Shown here piece after piece: positions 32,530 to 43,400 of a DNA stretch of 64,000 nt. The notes beneath the pieces were generated by a model. The model did not search any database and was not told the origin of the DNA. It was given only the letters and a program-made list of their open reading frames with translations. The position numbers were made by a program, and so were the translations under genes. The stretch comes from Pseudomicrostroma phylloplanum (taxonomy: Eukaryota; Basidiomycota; Exobasidiomycetes; Microstromatales). Each line of letters begins with the position of its first letter. The stretch's first letter is position 1. Where the stretch lies: the NCBI GenBank assembly GCA_039545275.1, contig BCHS01000018.1:310001-374000 (forward strand), written 5' to 3'.

Positions 32530-34926
32530 TTACATCTCACCACCCCCTATTCCCCTCTCTCCCTCTCCCTCTGCTCCTCCAGCGTTTCCGTTCGCACCTC
32601 CCTTCTCCCTCTCCTCCCACTCCCTCTCCACCCTCCTAACAGCCCAAATCCTCAATGCCCTCCAAACCTCTCCTCTCCTCCTCCCCACCGCCGCCAATCT
32701 GCCCCTGAGCTCCTCAAGACGAGCAGCATATTCGCGCGAGTCACATTCGAGGTCGCTTAGACAGGAGAGGGCGGCGAGCATGATTTCCCTCTGGGAGGTG
32801 GGGGGGAGGAGCATGCTGTTTGGGGCGGGGGCGGGAGTGGGGTTGGGGGAGGGGGAAGAGGGGAGAGGGGCAGGGGCAGGAGGCACTTCGGCTGCTGCTA
32901 CTGCTGCCGCTGGGGCGTCGGGAGCAGCATCGACGCCGCCGACTTCTTCATTGGTACCAGGCGCAACATCGCCAGGGCCAGGGGCGGGAGGAGCGTCGAT
33001 GCTCATGCTTGTGTCTTCGCCTTGAGGTGGCATTGTTGCGACAGGAGGTGCAGGCGCTGGGTCCGATTCCGATGCTGCTGCTGGCTGCAAAGGTGAGGTA
33101 GATATCGTGGCAGCCTCGGCCGAGTCGCCGGCAGTGGGCATTCCTTCCTGCGGCCGTGGCTGAGTCTGAGGCTCGGAGTGGACAGTGGCAGGAGCGCCTG
33201 CGCCTGCGCCAGCCGTAGAGCCGCTCGGATCTTCTCCAGCAACTGCCATGGTCGAGGCCTCGGCGGGCTTCACATCAGCGGTCGCAGCAATGGCGGCGCC
33301 GTCGTTGCCCACAGCAGTTGCGTCAGCAGCACTGCCGTCCTCGACTTCAGCTTTCTCCATCTCATTGACTGCCTTGCTCTCGAGTCCATTGGTTCCGTTA
33401 GTAGCAGGAGCGGCAGCAGCATTCGCGCCCGATGCGCCCGACTCGTCCATCTCACTCTCCTCTGCCGACAGCGGGATCCTCAGCCCGCCATCCTCGTGCG
33501 TGATGAAAAGTTCTTCCAGCCTGACGAAAGTGGGGTTGAGCTCGTCCTTGGAGCGACCTTTGGAGGAGCCGGCAGCGCCTACGATGTCGGGCGAGTAGTT
33601 GGACCTGAGGCGGTTACGAGATCGCTTGCGCTGAGGAGGAGCAGGTCGAGATGTGCCAGACTCGACCCCATCGATTTCGACGCCATGCTGCTTGGCATGC
33701 TCCTTGTCCCTCTTCCGCTTGAGCTTCTCACGCCCGCCCCTTAGCCCTTCTTCCTCTTCCAGCGCAGCCCAGAACCCACCCACGGCCTTCCTCACTTGGC
33801 CCTCGCTCTCGGCCAGATCCAGCGTAGTCTTGGCGAGTGCCTCTATGTGCGGATTTCGAAAGGTGTGCTTGAGCGTGCGCGACTCGAGGAGTTGTAGTGG
33901 TGAGAGGACTGGTTGGAGGAGGGTGGGAGCTAGGGCCGATGTGGTTCGGAAGGAAGAGAGTGGCTCGTCGATGGAAGGAGGCAGGAGGGGGGAAGAGGAA
34001 CGACGTCGCTGTGATGGCGCTGAAACCTCTGGGAGATCTTGATGTCTCGGCGGTGGTGATGTGAGGAGAGATCGTACTCCTGCTCGCTGCAGCGCGGCGA
34101 TACGTAGTCTCAACCGATCATTGGTCTGCGAGCAGAAGGGATGTCGGTCAGCCACGCCCAGCGCCCACTGAATCCAGCTGATGCCGGACCTTCCACTCAC
34201 CTCTCGATCTCCCCTTCTAGGTCTCCTCTCTCCCACTTCACCATCGTCTCCACCAAGCCAAGCTTGCGGCCCCACCTCCTCCTCACCTTGACCAGTGAGA
34301 GGTCCCGTCATTCCGCTTGTCCAGGGAGCCAATCGACCAAATGCGTTCCATCTTGGCGCCTGTGATACGATGAGCTCGTCGTCTGGTGGGATAGCCGACG
34401 TCAGCTGGTAGCGCGACGAGGAGGCTGCTGAGGGCTGGAGGGAAGACGAGGGCGATCGAAGCTTGAATCCACGATTGCCGTGCGGAGGAAAGAGGAGTCG
34501 TGCGGATCCGGGGGTAGCACTAGTGCTCGCCTCGGGTGGGGGAGGCGAGGTGGAGATATCATTCGACGAGATTCTGTTGGGATTGAATCGAGTGAGTACT
34601 GGCTTGCCGTCGCCATCGAAGGTCCAGTACCACCTAGTGGGCTCGTCTCCTGCTGCGAGGGACCGGGCCACATCTAGCGCGCCGGTAGAAGAGTCGATCT
34701 GCAACCTGCCTGCATCGCTTACGCCCCTCTCCTCGTCTTGACCATCGTCGCGGAGGAGCTGCTCGCCCTCCATCTTGGGGCGAACTTCAAGATGAGGAGG
34801 TAGGAGAGGCAGGGTGAACTCGGGAGGAGGTGGGGGTGCAGAGCGGTAGGCTGCTCCCGCTTGGAAGGCGTGTGGGTGGGGGCCGTTGCGAGGCGGTGCG
34901 TGGCCGTTGGGCGTAGCAGCCAACAT
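32530..34926 (-). CDS. nuclear-type protein, possible Rxt2-like Rpd3L subunit
   Basis: Two exons (34926-34201, 34125-32530) give 773 residues. The 75-nt intron (GTGAGT...CTCGCAG) is a multiple of three without stops and could be retained. Near residue 145 is PPHGNRGFKLRSP, which resembles the NRG-KL motif of the Rxt2 N-terminal domain. SRTLKHTFRNPHIEALAKTT near 330 and a Lys/Arg-rich stretch (LKRKRDKEHAK, RKRSRNRLRS) near 380-420 suggest nuclear location. Residues 460-690 are Ala/Pro/Glu-rich. The C-terminus is a coiled coil (REYAARLEELRGRLAAVGRR). Rxt2 belongs to the Rpd3 large histone deacetylase complex; this assignment rests on weak motifs. The start is the ATG at 34926. An upstream in-frame ATG-less extension exists, and an acceptor-like CCCCGCAG lies just before the start, so a further 5' exon is possible. 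Confidence 0.65.
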   Translation of the reverse strand: MLAATPNGHAPPRNGPHPHAFQAGAAYRSAPPPPPEFTLPLLPPHLEVRPKMEGEQLLRDDGQDEERGVSDAGRLQIDSSTGALDVARSLAAGDEPTRWYWTFDGDGKPVLTRFNPNRISSNDISTSPPPPEASTSATPGSARLLFPPHGNRGFKLRSPSSSLQPSAASSSRYQLTSAIPPDDELIVSQAPRWNAFGRLAPWTSGMTGPLTGQGEEEVGPQAWLGGDDGEVGERRPRRGDREVSGRSGISWIQWALGVADRHPFCSQTNDRLRLRIAALQRAGVRSLLTSPPPRHQDLPEVSAPSQRRRSSSPLLPPSIDEPLSSFRTTSALAPTLLQPVLSPLQLLESRTLKHTFRNPHIEALAKTTLDLAESEGQVRKAVGGFWAALEEEEGLRGGREKLKRKRDKEHAKQHGVEIDGVESGTSRPAPPQRKRSRNRLRSNYSPDIVGAAGSSKGRSKDELNPTFVRLEELFITHEDGGLRIPLSAEESEMDESGASGANAAAAPATNGTNGLESKAVNEMEKAEVEDGSAADATAVGNDGAAIAATADVKPAEASTMAVAGEDPSGSTAGAGAGAPATVHSEPQTQPRPQEGMPTAGDSAEAATISTSPLQPAAASESDPAPAPPVATMPPQGEDTSMSIDAPPAPGPGDVAPGTNEEVGGVDAAPDAPAAAVAAAEVPPAPAPLPSSPSPNPTPAPAPNSMLLPPTSQREIMLAALSCLSDLECDSREYAARLEELRGRLAAVGRRRGEVWRALRIWAVRRVEREWEEREKGGANGNAGGAEGEGERGIGGGEM

Positions 34927-35509
34927 CGTGGGGGAAACTGCGGGGATGTCAGGGAAGATTGAGAACAGACGAGGTGATGTGTAATGGTGAAGACTGGTAG
35001 TGGCTAACAAGGAAGGAGGGGCAGCACCATCACCCGCGTACGGACACACCACGCCCAAGCTTCCCCACCTTGGGCGTTGGCCGTGCCCGGGCGCCGTTCT
35101 TCGTCGGAACGGAGGACAGGCTCTTCTCGGCGACGGCTCCGCGCGCGGCCGGGTGCTGAGCTTGGCACGTGGCGTGGCTGAAAAGGCTGCCGCGCCTGGG
35201 GTGAGGGTCGACTAGTCTAGATCCACTTCTGCATCCGCTCCCGAGAAACTCGCGCCTCATCTCCGGCCTTCGTCCGCCTCGCCCCTGGTCACACCTCGGC
35301 TCCCTCCACTCACCTTGCACCTCGATAGCTGCCTACGATCACCATCACAAGCGCATACAAGGTACATACAAGCTGGCCGAAGACGCTCAGAAGACCGCTT
35401 ACGCTGGCCCACGTCCCATCGAGGCTTTCCGTGTCCCCTATCGGCACCCACTCGAACTCCACGCGAAGCACAAGCTTATACCCGGTCCTATCACCGCCAC
35501 CGGCCGAAG
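34927..35509. other. divergent intergenic region
   Basis: It separates the start of the Rxt2-like candidate (leftwards) from that of the second zinc-cluster regulator (rightwards). No TATA box, RNA gene or conserved open frame was seen. Confidence 0.5.
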
Positions 35510-38500
35510 ATGAGCGCCAGGCAGCCATCCGCACCCATGAACCAGATCGATACCGCTCCTTCCAGCAACGGCAGCCCGTCGGGTGGTGAAGATGGCTCTG
35601 CACCCTCGTCAGCAAGGAGAGATCAACCAAAGAAAAGAAATAGGGCAGCCCTCTCATGTGTAGCATGTCGGTGAGTAGCTTGACTGGCCGCCGAATGAAA
35701 GGCCAGCTCGTCACGTTGTGAGCTCGTTCATCTGATCACGTCACCCATCTGTATCCTTACATACCTGCTCCGTACCCACACACAGTGAGCGCAAGATCAA
35801 GTGTGATCGTCAATTGCCTTGCGATCAGTGCATCAAGAGGGGAGATGAGGAGCTCTGTTTCCTCGATCCTTACAAGAGGGGACCTCCTGCCGCCCAGTCG
35901 AAGTCGGCAAAGGTACAAGCTCAATTGCAAGAGCAGGCCAAACAACAAGCAGAACGAGAAAGGCAGAGGGCAGAAGCAGCTGTCGCACCCGAGCAGAGCC
36001 GCCAGGTCCAGCAGTCGCAACAGGGCTACTCCGGTCACCACGCTCAGCAGCAACCTCAGCAAGCACGTCAGGCCATGCCATACATGCCTGGTCAATCACA
36101 TCACCCCTCTTATGCAAATGCACGCTTCCAGCAACCCAGTGCAGCTCCACAGTACAGCTCTGCCGCTTCGGCCCCTTCGTCATCTGGTCCTCGGCAGGGC
36201 ACCGATGACATGGAAGCTATCAAATCTCGTCTGGCTCAATTGGAGGCCGCTCTGTCAAGCTCAGGTCGAAGTCCCGGAAGCACTCTCGCCCTCAACGGCG
36301 GACCTACGTCTAGAGATTCGCCTCCCTTCTTCTCGACTCATCAGCCTCATCAAGCTCATCAGTCTTCCGGCTTGCCCCCTCTTGTCGGAATGCTTGGGGC
36401 ATCTAGCCCTGCGTCGCACACTCTCAACTCTTGGCAGTCCCATGCGGCGGAAGATCCTCCACGACTTGCGCCTCTGCGATCAACTTCCAATCAGTTTGGT
36501 CTTGCCGCCGATTCACCGTCGTCTCAGACATCATCAACGCGCAGTAGTGCGTCTCTCTACGCACATCCGAGATACATGGAAACTGCAGCAGACCAGTCAC
36601 AGCAACCGGCTACGAAGCATCAGCGGCTGTCATCCCCTCAAGTGTCAGCATCCGAACATCGAAGCATCCCTCAACAGCCTCATCAGCTTAGGACCGAGCT
36701 CGACTCTGACACAGAGGACGCTGCAATGGTTCTGGAAGGCCTAGCAATGTCCGGTAAAGGTCTTCGTCCAGACGAAAAGGCAGCCTGCCCGATCGCCGAG
36801 CAAGACGTCGATCCTGTCATCAAAGAGCCCCAGGAAACCCTGACGACCTACGTGGCTCGGAACAAGGAGAAGGACATCATGCTCGACGTCTCACAAGGCG
36901 GCACTTCCGGACCGACGGCGAACGAACTTGCTCAGGGGCCTAGCCAATGCACCGCAAAGAAAGGTCAGGAAGATGACATCTCTTCACTCGAGGAGGTAGC
37001 TGAGTTGGAGAGGAAAGGCATCGACGTCAGTCCTGCCAAGAAAGTCTGTCTGCTTCTGAGTACGTCGAACAGTCTGTTCCGACCGATATTTGGACCAGAG
37101 TCATCTCTTGGCTTCGGTATGGGATGGGCTTTCCCCGCTGCCGAAGTAGCGAATGATCTCCACGTCAAGGGTGGGCAATGCGCGGGCTCAGCGCAACGAG
37201 AAGCCGTACTCCGAGCCATCATACGAAGTCTCCCGCGCAGGGCGCTTGCTGCACAGCTGGTCAGCGTGTACGCAGACCGTGTGAACTTTCTCGCCGGCAA
37301 CATCATTCATGTGCCTTCGTTCCGCAGAGACGTCGAAGCATTCTATGCTCTAGAGACCGTCGAGAGGCAAGCACGAGTGATCAACAATGTGGATGCAGGA
37401 TGGCTTGCAGTCTACCTCCTTGTTCTCGTCCTTGCATTGCGCTTCTATCCCTGTACACCGCCGGAAGGGTGGGAGCCGGTCAGTCATCTCTTCGATGGTC
37501 GCTCCATCCACCTTTACGGCTCCGCAGCCAGGACTGCACTTGGGCTTGCACGCTACCAAGCTTCCCGCTCGCTCGCAGTATTGCAAGCAATTCTGCTCTT
37601 CAATTTGTCCGACTCACACTCGGGGAGAAGCAACCCGACGATGTTGAGGGTAGCAATTTCCAATGCTCAAGAAATGGGGCTACATCGTCTTGGCGATGCC
37701 TCGAGGCAGCCGAAAGCTGGAGAGAGCGCCAGTGTTGCGATTCGTCGTGAGATCGCTAAGCGCATCTGGTACCAGCTGGTCTTCAAAGACTGGATGGGAT
37801 CATGTACCTCACACGTCTACAGCATCAACGAGATGCACTTCAATACTCCATTGCCAGGGAACTACAATGACGAGGATCTCGAGACTACGCCTCTGCCTGC
37901 AGCCAAGGACAGAGAGGAGTTCACGGAAATGAGCTATACCATCGAGTCGTACGAGGTAGTGAAGGTGATGAAGCTTCGAACAGACCTGATCAACGAAGCC
38001 AGAAACAATGGCGGAGAAGAAGAGGCGAAGAAGGCTCACTGCCCTCAGGCTGCGATCATCGATAAAGCATTCCGTGCTGTGTTAGACGGGCTGCCTTCGT
38101 TCTTCAGCGTAGGATCAGAGGTCGGCGCCAATACCAACGTCGAGATCCAGAGGTGGCTGCTCCAGCAAGGCATCTTCCATCACCTTCTCAGGCTCCACAG
38201 GCCTGCTCTGGCCAGCAAGCGCGCGGCAAGGCTCAGCTGCGTCGTACTCGCAAGGAGTATCCTCGACACCCAGAAGAAGCTGAGAAATAGATGCACAGTC
38301 GTTGACAGGCTCATCGGCAATCTCGCTCAAAGCTACACCGCCGCCATTGTGCTCCTGATGGACCTCCTTCAGCCGCAGGAGGGGGAGATTGCGAATGAGG
38401 CTGCCAGAAGGGACGTCATCCGCTCTGAGGTTGCAGAGGCGCTGAGAGCCCTGCATCACGTCAACGAGACCACCAATAGCTCTGAGGGCGGCATCAAAGT

Positions 38501-39929
38501 CATCGAGGCTTTGCTTGCCGAAGAGCAGACGATGTGGGATGCCAAGCAGTCAGAGTCAGGCCAGCTCGGGCTCAAGAGAAAGAGACCCGGAGGTCAGCCA
38601 AAGAAGAAGGACATGCTTCGCCTGGCCCATCGCATTGCTCGGGCCACACAAGGCGAGAACATGTCGGAATCAGGCAAGAGCGACGTTTATAGCCAGTCTT
38701 CGCTTCCCGCCACACCGAAAGACGGCGAGGACACCTTCATGGACGCTCTGGGTGGAGTATCCGCTCAGCAAGAGACGGACAAGGACGCCATCTCCCGCGC
38801 GCTCATGGAGCAGCTCTTGGTGCCCCAGACTGCTGCCCTAAAGCACACATACAGTGTACCGAATGCTTCGTCTGGTCTTCTCGACACTCTCAACTCATCT
38901 GGAGCATTCGATGCTTTCTGGAACTCGGCTGGTGCGACTGGTTTCGGAGGCAACGATGCCAACGGAGGAGAAGATCCTGATGCCCAATTCTTGGCAGGTC
39001 ACGAGGGCCAAGACTTTGATCTGAATACCTTCCTTGCGGCCTACGAGTCGCCTGGTCAGAGCAGCTCCAATGGAAGCAACGCAGGGCGAGGATCACATAG
39101 AACCGATAGTGTCGATGATTCATCTGCAGTCAGCGTGGGCAACGGTGGCAGCAGTTCCTGCAATACCTCGGTATACGACAACGACGGCAATGTGAATGAG
39201 GGCTTGACGAACAAGAGCGGCTACTTCTCACCCTCAAGCGTCAACAGCAATCTTCCTCAACAGACTCAGCAGAATACGGATGGCAACTCAACGATGACGT
39301 CTAGCGCGCCCTCTTCGCTGTCCCAGGTCCCAAGCCAACAGTACGGTCTGGACGCCTTCTACAATTGGGTCCTGTCTCAGGCGCTGAATGCCAAGGGACC
39401 GACGGGTACCACTCCCTCTGTTCAGCAGCAAAACCCTCTTCAGCAAGTTGCTCCCCCAATGAACAACCCTCCTTCCACTGCCTCGCTGCAGCAAGGTTCT
39501 GCTGCCTTTTCTGCTCCCTCGCCAATGCAAGACTTGATGGGCGGCGCATTAGGAGCAGACAAGACGCGCCTCACCCCGCTCCCCAACTCTGCCTACTCGG
39601 GCAACAATACAGTCAACGGCGGCGCACAAGCGGGAAACACCTTCATCGACTTTCTTGCTCCCTTTGGCGGGCCACCGCAGAACACCTGGTCCTCGAGCGA
39701 CGGCGCCCCTTCCTCGCTCACTTCCGATGGAGTCAGAGTTGTCAATGGTCTCGACGATGGAGCCAATGCCTGGCCTCTGCGCGCTATGACTCCTGCGAGG
39801 AGCGAGCAAGGGCCAGGCGGTGCTGGAAGCGGGATGTTCAATCTGGGCACACCCAGCGCTGCGCTTGCTGCTGGGGGAGAGTCGGCGGGATGGCTCAGTG
39901 GGCCGGGCTTGTTTGACTTTGAGTCTTGA
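35510..39929 (+). CDS. large Zn2Cys6 fungal-specific transcription factor
   Basis: Two exons (35510-35670, 35786-39929; 115-nt intron) give 1434 residues. The zinc cluster is at 50-80: SCVACRERKIKCDRQLPC then DQCIKRGDEELC. The intron falls just after the second cysteine. A Gln-rich helix follows (KVQAQLQEQAKQQAERERQR). A long disordered region reaches to about 470. The fungal transcription-factor middle homology region lies at about 520-760 (SVYADRVNFLAGNIIHVPSF; LYGSAARTALGLARYQAS; ISNAQEMGLHRLGD). A bipartite-like basic patch, LKRKRPGGQPKKK, is near 950. The C-terminal 450 residues are Ser/Asn/Gln/Gly-rich, typical of an activation region. Targets are unknown. Without the first exon only the second half of the cluster is present, which confirms the join. 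Confidence 0.9.
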
Positions 39930-40430
39930 GTTGCTGAATGACGAGCTTCTCAGCGTGGTTCTGGAAGGCTCTCCTCTTTTGCGCCCTTGTATTTTTTTCT
40001 AACCTCCCTCTTTTTACAATTTACAAACTTATCATCATTGTTGAACCTCATCCTGAATTCTGGTCTGGTATGATGTACTGCTTCTCTGCGCTGCCCCGGC
40101 TGATATCCGCTGCGTCTGTCAGTGTGCGTGTCGGCGGGCGCGGGGTGTGGCTGGCGTGAATGTCCCTCTTCCGCGAGACCCTGGCTTCCGCACCGCACCG
40201 CGACTGGCTGAGACCGACTGTCTGAGCGGCTGAGACCATCACCATCACCACTCCTTCCCTCACTGCCTACCTCATCCGCACAACACCTCGCCAGCTGCTT
40301 CGTCGAACTGTCAGCTAGAAGATCGTCTCGCTCCACATCATCATCGTTTGCGTTCCTGTCCCCGCTCTAACGCACTATAGATCTGCGCCATTCCTGACCT
40401 CACCAAGCAGTCCCGATCTCACCCCACGCC
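39930..40430. other. intergenic region upstream of the MAPKKK gene
   Basis: Short AT-richer 3' flank of the regulator (39980-40060, with a TTTTTTT run), then a C/A/T-rich leader to the ATG at 40431. No other gene was seen. Confidence 0.5.
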
Positions 40431-43400
40431 ATGGCTTCCCGCGGCTACTTCCACGACGTCGTCATTGAAGAGTCGGAAGAAGACGAGGAGCTGGCACAAG
40501 TCTCATCGCCAGGCAAGACGCCCACTCGTCGTACACCCCATTCGGGTTCCCTCGGCCCTACTTCCCCCACGGCGGAACGTGCTGTTGCCGGTACTGGTAG
40601 TCCAGAGCAGCCAGCCGGGTCGTCTACCTCTGCCGGGGTGTCGTCCCTCCATCGCCCAGGCCCTTCGGTCCTTACAGGCCTCTCACACTCGAAGCGAGCC
40701 ACATCGGAGCAAGGCGCTGTACCTTCCACTGCCAGCTCAGGCAGTCCCTCACCCTCCTCCTCCGCCGGCAAAGTCCCAGCGGCCGGTGCTGGTACCCGTA
40801 CCGGACCCCGTCCTGTCCCTCGGTCCTCTTCTTCGCTGAGGCACGTCTCCTCTACGCGCACCAAGACACTCTCCTTTGGCGCTCTACCCGAAGACGGTCC
40901 TTCTAGCAGCAGCAGCCACTACAATGATACAGGATCAACTGTACAGCGTAGAATCGATGCCAATGCCAGGAGGAGGAGGGAAATGCTACAGCAGGAGGAC
41001 TTCTGGGCTGCTGGCAGCGACGACGAAGAGCGCGACGACGGCAACGCCCTTGTCAGGCCCTCTGCTTTCGACCTGAGGAAACCTCTCCCCTTGGAAAGTC
41101 TCGACAGCGATGAAGCCGACTCTGATACCATCATCCGGCCGGCTACGCGCAGTATCAAGGGTAAAGGCGCCGACCGCTACAAGAAAGGCAGCGGAGGGAC
41201 CCATCCTATCACGGGCGCTCCTGCACGGAATGAGCTCAACGACTCCACGACGGAGGATGAGCATCGCTTTGACTCCGGAGAAGAGACATGGAGTGATGCT
41301 TGGCAGGACGAACCACACGATGACGCTCCGCAAACAGTGGAAGAGCGACCGAGGCCATCAGCAGGTCAAGAGTCACATGCAGAGGACGCCCTCGCACGCA
41401 AACGTCAAGGCTCTCGCTACATGAACCAAGACCCCGGCGGCCCATCAACGGCAGGCCCCCGAAGAGCACCGTGGCATCCTCGCGGCCCTCGCAATCAGCG
41501 TCCTGAAGCTTCCCCGCCTTTGATGGCCCGGACGTACAGTGGTGTGCAAACGCCCGGATTCCACTACCCGGCTGCACTCAACACGCCCATGGAGGACTCT
41601 CCTGGAGGTGATTCTCCCGCGTACGAGCCTAGACAGAGACTCGAATGGCAGACGATGCTCGAGTCTGTCTTGGCCTCGGAAGTGCTCAGGAGTGAGACCA
41701 AGAGAATCACCAGCGTCGATGCTCCTGATTTGAGCAGGGAGCAGCTCATGTACAGGAGATGGCTGGACATTCGAGCTAGCTTGAGAGGCAGGGGCCATCA
41801 AAAGGGCGCCGTCGATTCTGAAGAGAAGAGATTGAAAGAGTCATGGCCCGGGATGCTCAAGAGCGTCGTCTCGGAAGTCAAGGCTTGTCGCGCCGCCGAA
41901 GAAGCCGAGGAGGCCGAGGCTCGCAAGAATGCTGCCACTGCCGCTACGGATGCACAGGATGGCCGGGTCTCGCCTACTGCTCAGGGCCCCCCAGGTCATG
42001 ACCATGCCAGCAAGAAGCGGCCGGAGATCTTCAGCGAAGAAAAGGACGAAGAGATCTTTCGGGAGATCGGAGATCTTCTCGTCCGAGTCGATGCAGCCGA
42101 ATGTCAGTTCCCTTCTTCGCGAAAGGTCGACGAGGTCTTGCCAGAATGGAACGAACCCGCTTTCCAGCTCAAGCTCGAGGCGCTTCGTGCTTGGCACAAC
42201 ACCAAGAGTCTGCTACGACTTCATCTCAAGATTCTCAAGGAGTGGACTGGGAGTGAGACACTCGAGATTGACGTCCCGCAGAAGTCGCGCAATACGAAGA
42301 ACGACGATGCTTTCTCCCTCCTGGCTCGAGTCAATGGCGATATGGAAGGCACGACTTTCGTGGAGAGGATACTCAAGGAAGACTCCCTGCAGTCCACCTT
42401 TGAGAATCGTACCCTGAACAATTTGAACAACCTGGTGATGAAGACGAGGGATACCATCAAGCAGTACCACAATTCCTTTTGCTCGATGAAGCTCCCCTCG
42501 TTCGCACCCGAGCTCGTAGAGCTGATTTCCTTCCCGATGAGGCTAATGGAAGGAGCTCTGCGTCTTCGCCTCGACTATGCTGGAAAGATCAAGGAGCCTT
42601 CTTTGCTGATCATCGACTCCCTCACCGATGATCTGCGGTCTGCTTTGAACATGGCGCTACGGACCAAGCAAAGCTATCAGAGCATCATGGTGCCCGACCC
42701 CATGAATGGTTGGGACCTGCGCCCTTCCATTGGTCAGAGCTACGACGTCATTTTGCGGGACGCTCTAAGGTTCTTCTTTAGGCTGATCAGCTTCAAGCTC
42801 AAGGGAAGCATCTTCTTCAAGGAGACTGAGATCCTAGACAACGAGTGGCTCTTCTTGAGCAACGCAGTGTCCGTCATCGAGGGAGGAGACGTGATTGTGG
42901 CCAAGAGTATCACGAAGATCGTCAACAAGCTCTTCGCTCGTATTTGCACCTACTTTGAGAGAGAGCTGTCAGCTCCCTCGACTACTCGCGGTAAATCCGC
43001 CAAGGTGGCCGATAGTACCACATCGGGTCCTGCACCTCCGGGAACAGAAGTCACCGGTCGCGGTCCTTCCCTTGCGGGTGGTCTTACGAAAGGCACGGTC
43101 CATCTCACCTTGAGCGAAAAGATCAAGTGGATCCACGCAGTCTTTGACAATGTCCGAATTCGCAGTCGAAAGCTTCTGGGTTTTGCTAGAGATATCCGAA
43201 ATCGCTTGGATAACTCTGCCGAGTACGACCTGGGAAGTCTCAGGCCGCCATCCGATGGCCAGGCTGACAATTTTGATGCTGGCGAAGTCGATGGCGCTGC
43301 AGGTACCAGTGCGGCTGCAAAAGACGCTTCCGCTCAGCAAGGAGGTATGGATCTCAATCGCTTCCTGCAGACCCTTATCAATGCCAACTACTTCCTGGTC

